Assembly: GCF_000217955.3 (NCBI RefSeq) | Contig: NZ_AFOY02000015.1 | Span: forward strand, 1,178,001-1,242,000 | DNA length: 64,000 bases | Origin: Pseudomonas fluorescens HK44 | GTDB lineage: Bacteria; Pseudomonadota; Gammaproteobacteria; Pseudomonadales; Pseudomonadaceae | Direction: 5' to 3' | Shown: in pieces, positions 52,217 to 58,945 of the stretch | Position numbering within the stretch: the stretch's first letter is position 1 | How the letters are laid out: each line of letters begins with the position of its first letter | Made by a program: the position numbers and the translations under genes | Notes under the pieces: model-generated | Seen by the model: the letters and a program-made list of their open reading frames with translations, nothing else | Told to the model about the DNA's origin: nothing | Databases searched by the model: none

Positions 52217-53305
52217 ATGGCCGCAACGATTCACGCTCGGCTGAAACTGAGCTACCCGGATTTTTCCCTGGACGTCGACCTGCACCTGCCCGGTCGCGGT
52301 GTGACGGCACTGTACGGTCATTCCGGCTCGGGCAAAACCACCTGCCTGCGCTGCATCGCCGGCCTGGAAAAGGCCGAGCAAGGCTTTATCCAGATCAATG
52401 ACGAAATCTGGCAGGACAGCAGCAAAAAACTCTTTGTCGCCCCGCACAAACGGGCGCTGGGCTACGTGTTTCAGGAGGCCAGCCTGTTTGCTCATCTGTC
52501 GGTGCTGGCCAACCTGGAGTTTGGCCTGCGGCGCATTCCGCGCCAGCAACGCCGGGTCGACATGGTCCACGCTACCGAACTGCTGGGAATCGGTCACTTG
52601 CTCGACCGTCATCCACAACACCTCTCGGGCGGCGAACGCCAACGGGTCGGCATCGCCCGGGCGCTGCTCACCAGCCCGAAACTGCTGTTGATGGACGAGC
52701 CACTGGCAGCGCTGGATTCACAGCGCAAAAGCGAAATCCTGCCATACCTCGAACGGCTGCACGACGAACTGGAAATCCCGGTGCTGTACGTCAGTCACTC
52801 GCAGGATGAGGTTGCGCGACTGGCCGACCACATTGTCCTGCTCAGCTACGGCAAAGCCCTGGCCAGCGGGGCTGTCGGCGAAACGCTGGCGCGGCTCGAC
52901 CTGCCGTTGGCCTTGGGCGACGACGCCGGCGTGGTCATAGAGGGCCAGGTGACGGACTACGACGCCCATTACCAACTGCTGACCCTACAGCTGCCCCGCA
53001 GCCAATTGAACGTACGGGTCGCGCATTCACCTTTGACCGTGGGCAAGTTGTTGCGCGTCAAAGTCCAGGCTCGCGATGTCAGCCTGAGTCTTCAGGACGG
53101 TGAACTCAGCAGCATCCTCAATCGCCTGCCGGTGACGGTGACCAGCGAAATTTCCGCAGACAACGCCGCCCACGTGCTGGTGCGCCTGGACGCTGCCGGA
53201 ACACCGTTGCTGGCGCGCATCACCCGCTATTCCCGCGATCACTTGCAACTGCACCCCGGCCAGCAACTGTGGGCGCAAATCAAGGCGGTGGCGGTCCTCG
53301 CGTAA
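52217..53305 (+). CDS. modC: ModC, molybdate ABC transporter ATPase
   Basis: This 362-residue ATPase has Walker A (GHSGSGKTTCLR), Q-loop, signature (HLSGGERQRVGIARAL), Walker B (LLLMDEPLAALD) and H-loop (VLYVSHSQDE). The C-terminal third contains the TOBE/Mop oxyanion-binding domain typical of ModC (LNVRVAHSPLTVGKLLRVKVQARDVSLSL). Confidence 0.97.
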   Translation: MAATIHARLKLSYPDFSLDVDLHLPGRGVTALYGHSGSGKTTCLRCIAGLEKAEQGFIQINDEIWQDSSKKLFVAPHKRALGYVFQEASLFAHLSVLANLEFGLRRIPRQQRRVDMVHATELLGIGHLLDRHPQHLSGGERQRVGIARALLTSPKLLLMDEPLAALDSQRKSEILPYLERLHDELEIPVLYVSHSQDEVARLADHIVLLSYGKALASGAVGETLARLDLPLALGDDAGVVIEGQVTDYDAHYQLLTLQLPRSQLNVRVAHSPLTVGKLLRVKVQARDVSLSLQDGELSSILNRLPVTVTSEISADNAAHVLVRLDAAGTPLLARITRYSRDHLQLHPGQQLWAQIKAVAVLA

Positions 53306-53390
53306 GGCGATAAAAAGCACAGGCTGCTTTTGCACCTTTTCAACTTGCTTCTATAGTTGATGTGTACACGTTTGGAGCGTTGGTGACGCC

Positions 53391-53615
53391 ATGGAAGACA
53401 TATTCGTTGTAAAACGTTGCAACAAGACCGTCGTTCAGGGTCGCCGTGCGGGTGAAGTGTCTCATCAGCAGCCGATTGCGGCGGTCTGGTACCGGATCGC
53501 CGATACGCGTACCGGCGGCGGTTTTATCGGCGACGGTTATGAGCATATGGAAGATGCCATGCGTGAGTGCCGACGACTCAATGCCGCCAGCTCGCGGAGC
53601 CCGCGTAAAGTCTGA
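53391..53615 (+). CDS. 74-residue small protein
   Basis: The protein MEDIFVVKRCNKTVVQGRRAG ... VWYRIADTRTGGGFIGDGYEHMEDAMRECRRLNA has a compact beta-then-helix pattern. A GGTGA ribosome site and a clear terminator behind it (53699-53727) support it as a real gene. The function is unknown. Confidence 0.72.
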   Translation: MEDIFVVKRCNKTVVQGRRAGEVSHQQPIAAVWYRIADTRTGGGFIGDGYEHMEDAMRECRRLNAASSRSPRKV

Positions 53616-53698
53616 AACGCAGGGCGCACGCGGCTGCGCTGCCATTGGCTTTGCGGGTCTATACTGATTTCAGCTGAAGGATCGGCGACCCCATCGGC

Positions 53699-53727
53699 AA
53701 ACGCTCGCGCCCGGCGAGCGTTTTGTT
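53699..53727 (+). terminator. Rho-independent terminator
   Basis: The stem AAACGCTCGC/GCGAGCGTTT with a short loop and TTGTT tail ends transcription before the next small gene. Confidence 0.85.
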
Positions 53728-53765
53728 GCTCGATCAAAAGCTTCTCTGATACGGAGGTGTTTCTC

Positions 53766-53996
53766 ATGTCCGAAAAAGAGTCCATCACTACATTGCTGAC
53801 CCTGCTCAACTCGCGTCAAGCGCGCTTGGCGGCTGCCTGCAAGGAAATCGCCGACTGGGTCGACATCCATGGCGGCCACCCCACCGCGATGAAAATTCGC
53901 GACCGTCTGCAAGACATCGAGAAAGATGCCCCGCTGATTCAGAACGCGCTGACGTCACTCAAACCTGTCGACCGGCCACTGCCTCGATTCCGCTGA
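53766..53996 (+). CDS. 76-residue helical small protein
   Basis: The protein starts MSEKESITTLLTLLNSRQARLAAACKE and is helical throughout, with a Pro-rich C-terminus. ATG 53766 has GGAGG eight bases upstream. It is probably a small host protein; no family recognised. It converges on the xdhC gene, with about 70 bp between. Confidence 0.72.
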   Translation: MSEKESITTLLTLLNSRQARLAAACKEIADWVDIHGGHPTAMKIRDRLQDIEKDAPLIQNALTSLKPVDRPLPRFR

Positions 53997-54064
53997 GCAA
54001 GTCCCGGCTCATACGCTGAAGTCGGGACTCGCCGAGGATCGGCAGCACACCGATACGTTATTCT

Positions 54065-55036
54065 TCAGAGCTGATCCCGAGCTATACCGCTGCGAATACG
54101 CAGAATATCGGCAAGCACCGCCAAGGCGATTTCCGCGGGTGTCTTGCTGCCCAGATTAAGTCCGATCGGTGCGTGAATTCGTGCCAGTTCAGCCTCTCCC
54201 AAACCACCGATACGCCGTAAACGCTCAAAGCGCCTTTGCGAGGTTTGCATCGACCCCATCACACCAATGTAAAACGCCTCGGTGCGCACCGCTTCCATCA
54301 TGGCCAGGTCGTCGATGCGCGGATCGTGTGTCAGCGCCACCACGGCGGTATCGCTGTGACAGCCACCCTCGGCGATGAATATCGACGGCAACTCGCGGCG
54401 AATCTCCACGCTCTCAAGGACCACCCCTTCGAGGACCTCATCGCGCGGGTCGCACAGAATCACTTCGAAACCCAGCCCCACCGCAAACTCGGCACACGCC
54501 TGGGCCACGCTGGAATAACCGGCGAGCAACAAGCGTTGGGCCGCACCGACGCGCAAACGCACCCGGTCGATTTCCCGTTCGATACGCGGCCCATGTTCAC
54601 GGTCAACCAGCACACTGCGTGCGCCGCTGGCCAGATTCACTTCACGAATCAAACGACGCTGCCCCAGCAACGCGGATTCCAGTTCGCGCAGATGAGCCTG
54701 GACCTCGCACTCAGGTTCAAGCTTTTCCACCAGCACGTCGAGTAACCCGCCGCAGGGCAGTTTTATCGTGGAGCGCGGATCATCGCCTTCGCCATAACGC
54801 ACCACCGAAACAGCGTCGAGAAACGCCCCTTCGGCCATGCGCGCCAGAAAATCGTCCTCGACGCAGCCGCCCGACAACGAACCAATCCATTGCCCGCTGT
54901 CGTTGACCGCCAACATCGAGCCCGGCGCACGAGGCGCCGAGCCGTAGGTGCCGAGCACGCTGCAGAGCCATACACGCTGACCAGCGCTGGACCAGGCCAA
55001 CGCTCGCCGAACCACTTGCAGATCAAGATGCTGCAT
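54065..55036 (-). CDS. XdhC/CoxF-family molybdoenzyme maturation factor
   Basis: This 323-residue protein has the XdhC N-terminal domain (GSAPRAPGSMLAVNDSGQWIGSLSGGCVEDD) and a C-terminal Rossmann domain (LLLAGYSSVAQACAEFAVGLGFEV, VVALTHDPRIDDLAMMEAV, FYIGVMGSMQTSQRRFERL). XdhC proteins bind and sulfurate Mo cofactor for xanthine-dehydrogenase-type enzymes. ATG 55036 lies one base after the stop of a cytochrome c fragment, so it was the last gene of an operon whose enzyme genes are missing here. The modABC genes sit just upstream on the other strand. Confidence 0.9.
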   Translation of the reverse strand: MQHLDLQVVRRALAWSSAGQRVWLCSVLGTYGSAPRAPGSMLAVNDSGQWIGSLSGGCVEDDFLARMAEGAFLDAVSVVRYGEGDDPRSTIKLPCGGLLDVLVEKLEPECEVQAHLRELESALLGQRRLIREVNLASGARSVLVDREHGPRIEREIDRVRLRVGAAQRLLLAGYSSVAQACAEFAVGLGFEVILCDPRDEVLEGVVLESVEIRRELPSIFIAEGGCHSDTAVVALTHDPRIDDLAMMEAVRTEAFYIGVMGSMQTSQRRFERLRRIGGLGEAELARIHAPIGLNLGSKTPAEIALAVLADILRIRSGIARDQL

Positions 55037-55037
55037 A

Positions 55038-55275
55038 TCAGTGTGCCTTATGCTCAACGGGAGCATCTGCCTTCACGCGCTGGGCGCTTTCGATCATTTT
55101 GTCCAACGGCGCTTGGCTCGACACTCGCGCATGCGATGGCGGGTCGCCGAGCAGGAAAGTCGCCATGGACGCCAGGTCCGGGTCATTGAGGTTCCGGGTG
55201 CTGTTACGGAACACCGGGAACATCTCGTTGAATATCGTACCCTGAGCATTCATGCCGTGCCCGAGTAATGTTCGC
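55038..55275 (-). pseudogene. C-terminal fragment of a cytochrome c subunit
   Basis: The last about 75 residues of a frame (HGMNAQGTIFNEMFPVFRNS, NLNDPDLASMATFLLGDPP) are typical of the C-terminal haem domain of multi-haem cytochrome c subunits that accept electrons from membrane-bound molybdo-hydroxylases or alcohol dehydrogenases. No CXXCH motif remains. The upstream part is replaced by ISL3 transposase sequence, so the gene is a 3' remnant. Confidence 0.75.
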
Positions 55276-55344
55276 TTCACAGAGTGGCAGTGCCTGACAG
55301 GTATTTGACCATCCGATGGACATTTGGCCGGCTCGGTTTGAATG

Positions 55345-55610
55345 TGTGAAAGCACTTTCGGGCAGCGCTGCGGCCCTCGCCAATCACAACCCCCCCTCGC
55401 GTGTCGGCGTCCAGCTCGACGCTGGCGTAACGATGACCTTTGAACAACGCTAACTCGTCCATGATCAGGCATCGTGGTTGCGCCTTCGGCAGCAGGCTTG
55501 AATGACGGCATCGGCCAAGCGGAGCGTCATGCGAACATAGCGATCCAGCCAACTGACGGCCTCCCTGCGTTTGCCACAGATCGTGTCGGCGTTCTTGTTT
55601 CCGTGTTTCC
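55345..55610 (-). pseudogene. ISL3-family transposase remnant
   Basis: Two out-of-frame pieces are visible on the minus strand: GKRREAVSWLDRYVRMTLRLADAVIQAC and, after a deletion, MDELALFKGHRYASVELDAD plus VIGEGRSAAR, both typical of ISL3 transposases. The zinc-finger, the HTH and the catalytic C-terminus are missing. It forms the left boundary of the cytochrome deletion. Confidence 0.72.
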
Positions 55611-55631
55611 CGGGATTGCGTGAAGAACAAA

Positions 55632-55662
55632 AAAAAGCCCGCATGCGGGCGGGCTTGAAGGG
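55632..55662 (-). terminator. Rho-independent terminator
   Basis: On the minus strand, the stem AAGCCCGCCCGCATGCGGGCTT is followed by eight T residues. It would serve the small membrane-protein gene at 55782-56024. Confidence 0.85.
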
Positions 55663-55781
55663 GATATCTCAAAGGAGTCAGGTCAATCTAGGCCGGTCAG
55701 GGTGAAGACTTCGTGAAAGGGTTGTCATGGTTACGGAAAGATCACAGCCCCCCAAGGACGCCAGCACCTTGTCAACGGCCC

Positions 55782-56024
55782 TCACACTCCCCCGCCGTGT
55801 CTTTTTCGCCTCGCCCCTTTACTCCATTTTTTACTCACCGATTTGCGAATGGGCTCAAGAAGAAAGAACAATACATAGGCCGAAAGAACGAGCGCGAGAT
55901 CGATCCATGACTCAGCAATGGATCCTATGAAGTACTCAATGCAGTATTTAATGACAAACAGCAACGAAATGCCGCCAAGTGCCATTAACGTGACGACTGC
56001 AAGACTTGATAACCTTTCCTTCAA
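55782..56024 (-). CDS. 80-residue membrane protein
   Basis: A TTG-initiated frame encodes two membrane segments (LAVVTLMALGGISLLFVIKYCI and WIDLALVLSAYVLFFLLEPI) followed by a basic tail (KSVSKKWSKGARRKRH), suggesting an inner-membrane protein with a cytoplasmic C-terminus. An AGGGAG ribosome site is nine to ten bases upstream, and a terminator follows. The sequence is more AT-rich than its neighbours. No family recognised. Confidence 0.55.
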   Translation of the reverse strand: MKERLSSLAVVTLMALGGISLLFVIKYCIEYFIGSIAESWIDLALVLSAYVLFFLLEPIRKSVSKKWSKGARRKRHGGGV

Positions 56025-56158
56025 CTGGGTATATCTCCCTACTCTATTGCGGCAACTTTATGTGAGATGCCTGGAAATCTCCATCGTTCCGAATAACCTG
56101 CAATGATGCCGCAAAGCCAACCTGACAGCCCTGAGCGAGCTGCAATGGCGAACCATGC

Positions 56159-56389
56159 TTATTCAAGGTGTATTCGATGAGCCTTCACTTCACTCGCGTA
56201 GATGGCCAGCCGTTCTTCGGCGGTCTCCAACACCTGACACGTCTTGAGCAGTGCCTCGGCATCGATCTCGTTACCGGCCTGTCTCAGTCGCTCGGCAATG
56301 GCTTTGAGTTCCACCGCCGACCATCGCAAATCAGATGCAAGGTTCTGGAAATCGCTGCGCAGTTCGTGTTCGGGTTTGTTGAGTAACAT
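56159..56389 (-). CDS. 76-residue helical small protein
   Basis: The frame begins MLLNKPEHELRSDFQNLASDLRWSAVELKAIAERLRQAG and is a helical hairpin of the type seen in small Pseudomonas regulatory or structural proteins. The ATG has GGAGGG six bases upstream. The function is unknown. Confidence 0.75.
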   Translation of the reverse strand: MLLNKPEHELRSDFQNLASDLRWSAVELKAIAERLRQAGNEIDAEALLKTCQVLETAEERLAIYASEVKAHRIHLE

Positions 56390-56587
56390 GGCAATTCCCT
56401 CCGCGTCACGGCATCACTCGATGCGACGCTCTGAAAATCATTTCCACTGCAAAAGACTTGATAACTCTCTTGTGCACGTGATGCAACTCCCAGAGTGAGT
56501 ACCTCGCTTGCGCGGCGAATCAAGCCTGCCGCCAGATCGTTCGCCAGACGCCCAATCGTCGGCCTGCGACCTGACTTGATCGTTGGA

Positions 56588-56830
56588 TCAGCCTGCGAAC
56601 GCTCTGCGCCCGGCTTTCAATTCAGTACGCAGTTCACCGATAAAGTTGGCGGTCTCCCGGACGCTGGTCAGCGTCGCCGTCGACACGCCAGTGATCAGTA
56701 GTTTAACGCGCCCGGATTCGGGATCGATAATCGTGACCCTCAACGATCCGTCGGGATTCACCGTGCAGGTGCACGAGAGGGGATAGAAACCGGACTCCAC
56801 AATCTGGCAAAGCTGAAGAAGAGGAAACAT
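56588..56830 (-). CDS. DUF1652 family protein
   Basis: This 80-residue protein (LCQIVESGFYPLSCTCTVNPDGSLRVTIIDPESGRVKLLITGVS) matches the Pseudomonas-specific DUF1652 family. ATG 56830 is preferred over a longer frame to 56878, which lacks family-like sequence. No function is known for the family. Confidence 0.88.
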   Translation of the reverse strand: MFPLLQLCQIVESGFYPLSCTCTVNPDGSLRVTIIDPESGRVKLLITGVSTATLTSVRETANFIGELRTELKAGRRAFAG

Positions 56831-57073
56831 GGCATTCCGTCCGTGGGTGGATTGTGTACGGGAGTGTTGCCTGGTCATTACAGGTTAGCTGCCCCCCCGC
56901 AAAAGCGAACGGATTAAGCTCAAAGTACTAGGTATTTCTCACTTTGTAATTGCGCGTTGCCTGAAACGGGCTTCGGCAAGCCATCTAGACTCCAACGAAG
57001 AAGTGCTGAAGGTTCCTGGAAGTATTAGCCCTTTATAGCGAGCCACTCCCCCCAAACCCTGAGTACACAAACC

Positions 57074-57826
57074 ATGTGTGAATCCTGTGATTCAACCCCC
57101 ACGCCGGACACGGATGGCCGTCGTCGTTTTCTCCGGCTTGCAGGACTAGGGGCCGGCGCCCTGCTGCTTGCCGGTGCGCTGCCTGACAGCATCGCCCGGG
57201 CCGCAGAGAAAAAGGCCCCTCCTCCAAAACCACAAAACTCGATCAACCCGGATGCGGCCCTTCAACGACTGATCGCGGGCAATAAGCGGTACATCAACGG
57301 CACCTCCAAGACACATGATTTCAAGTCCGAGCGTGAAGCCCTGGTCTCTGGTCAGAACCCGTTCGTGGCAGTTTTGAGTTGTGCTGATTCGCGCATCGCC
57401 CCCGAGTACGCGTTTGACACGGCCCGCGGCGATCTTTTCGCGGTGCGTGTCGCGGGCAACTTCGTCACAGAGGAAGGCTTGGCAAGCCTGGAATATTCGG
57501 TCCTGGTGCTCGGCGCACCACTGATTCTGGTGCTGGGGCATGAAGACTGCGGCGCACTCAATGCAGGCATCAAGGCAACAAAGGACAATGCAGTTTTCCC
57601 CGGTCAAATCCAGAAACTGACTGACGCACTCAGGCCCTCTATCGAGAAGGTACTCAAGAATCCGGGAAATCTTCTCGAGAACGCGACCGTGCAAAACGTC
57701 AAAGACACGGTAAACAACCTCAAGAAAACCTCGCCCGTACTGACTGAAGCGCTGAGCAAAGGCACGTTGAAAATCGTCGGGGGCATCTATCGCCTGGCCA
57801 GCGGTAAAGTAGATCTGATTGCCTGA
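57074..57826 (+). CDS. Tat-exported beta-carbonic anhydrase
   Basis: This 250-residue enzyme interconverts CO2 and bicarbonate. Zinc ligands and the catalytic dyad are Cys103 and Asp105 (LSCADSRIAPE), His156 and Cys159 (VLGHEDCGAL). The N-terminus is a twin-arginine signal (DGRRRFLRLAGLGAGALLLAGALPDSIARA), preceded by MCESCDSTP with a CxxC that is removed on export. The protein therefore acts in the periplasm. It appears monocistronic. Confidence 0.93.
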   Translation: MCESCDSTPTPDTDGRRRFLRLAGLGAGALLLAGALPDSIARAAEKKAPPPKPQNSINPDAALQRLIAGNKRYINGTSKTHDFKSEREALVSGQNPFVAVLSCADSRIAPEYAFDTARGDLFAVRVAGNFVTEEGLASLEYSVLVLGAPLILVLGHEDCGALNAGIKATKDNAVFPGQIQKLTDALRPSIEKVLKNPGNLLENATVQNVKDTVNNLKKTSPVLTEALSKGTLKIVGGIYRLASGKVDLIA

Positions 57827-57888
57827 TTCGCACGATGCATCTCACCCGACGGTCAGATGCATCGCTTGTACTCGCTGGCGAGCGCCGC

Positions 57889-58065
57889 TTAGAGGGGTCT
57901 GGCTTTATCGTGCAGTGTTTCCAGCTCGCTCTCGACCGCGCTTTGAACATCCTTCCACTTTTTCGGATTATCTGGCTGGAGCTCGTCACGGTCCTGCCGT
58001 GCGTCACCCGAACGGCTCGGCTCAGCTGGTTTTTTAGTACGTGGTGCTTGCGGATCGGTCTTCAT
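57889..58065 (-). CDS. 58-residue hydrophilic small protein
   Basis: The frame starts MKTDPQAPRTKKPAEPSRSG and ends VESELETLHDKARPL; it is charged, probably partly disordered, with a C-terminal helix. An AGAGGTG ribosome site precedes the ATG. It converges on the carbonic anhydrase gene. The function is unknown. Confidence 0.7.
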   Translation of the reverse strand: MKTDPQAPRTKKPAEPSRSGDARQDRDELQPDNPKKWKDVQSAVESELETLHDKARPL

Positions 58066-58162
58066 GGCTCACCTCTCGTACGCCCTGCGGTCGATGCGTA
58101 TTAGAAGTTTAGAAACGCCCCATGTTCAAAACCAGTAGCCGCCAGCAACAAATTTCAGGCAA

Positions 58163-58201
58163 AAAAAAAGCCCAAGCAGCTGATGGACGCTTGGGGCTTA
58201 A
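58163..58201. terminator. Terminator-like hairpin
   Basis: The stem AAGCCCAAGC/GCTTGGGGCTT lies between an A-run and a TTAAAAA flank and could work on either strand. The rest of the 58066-58354 gap is AT-rich and has no gene that I can support. Confidence 0.7.
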
Positions 58202-58354
58202 AAATGCGTAAACCGTGGTAGGTGAACACGACCGCGATAATAGCTCACCACTTGAGATGTAACAATATATTTACATCTTTTTTTTACACAAAAAATCACC
58301 TAAGTCCTTAAATAACCACACTTTTTTAAAGGTCGCAGCTCATATGCCGCTACT

Positions 58355-58783
58355 TCAGCGAGAGCTTGGCGCTATTGAAATGCCCTCGCTCGCATCACCG
58401 TAAATTCGAAAATGCCTGACCTCTCCGGCATCCATGGTCGTTACCACCTCGCGTAAGGAAATGCCTAACGAACACAGGCCGTTACCCTTCAGGTCTTCGC
58501 CTGCGCCGACAAAGACTTCCCCGGGCTTAGTGAAAAATCTCGCTCCTTCACCAGGTCCCACTCGCGCAACAAAATCACCGTTCACATAAACACCGATATA
58601 GCAGGCCGAACCCAGCAAACCGCCATCACGCGTCACAAAAATCGTTCCGCTGTCTCCCTCGGTGGGTTGCTGAAATGCAAAAACCCGATCTCCTGGAACC
58701 TGAGCGGCCTTTTCTGCTGGAACTGGAGAAGTCATGCACCCTGAAATGAATAAAAAGGCTGCAACCCCTATGAAAATTCGCAT
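58355..58783 (-). CDS. Lipoprotein of unknown function (DUF2846-like pattern)
   Basis: This 142-residue protein has a lipobox (MRIFIGVAAFLFISGC; Cys 16). The mature domain (RVFAFQQPTEGDSGTIFVTRDGGLLGSACYIGVYVNGDFVARV, GEGARFFTKPGEVFV) has the pattern of small DUF2846-like envelope lipoproteins with a disulfide (Cys in SACYIG and NGLCSLG). The role is unknown. Confidence 0.83.
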   Translation of the reverse strand: MRIFIGVAAFLFISGCMTSPVPAEKAAQVPGDRVFAFQQPTEGDSGTIFVTRDGGLLGSACYIGVYVNGDFVARVGPGEGARFFTKPGEVFVGAGEDLKGNGLCSLGISLREVVTTMDAGEVRHFRIYGDASEGISIAPSSR

Positions 58784-58945
58784 GTTGAGCCCCCGTAAAT
58801 CTATGCCAAGGCTTTATCACCAGCGAGTGAACAGAACAGGTCCCGGGATCGGGATCCCATGGCTGAATGCATGAGAAAGAGTATAGATGTCAGGGATGAG
58901 GACCTGATCGACTGCCGTGGCTGGCCAGGATTATTTCTACGCCGT

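Noticed and set aside
55713..55930. Two overlapping plus-strand frames of about 65 codons
   Set aside because: They lie opposite the small membrane protein and terminator, lack ribosome sites and end in low-complexity charged tails.
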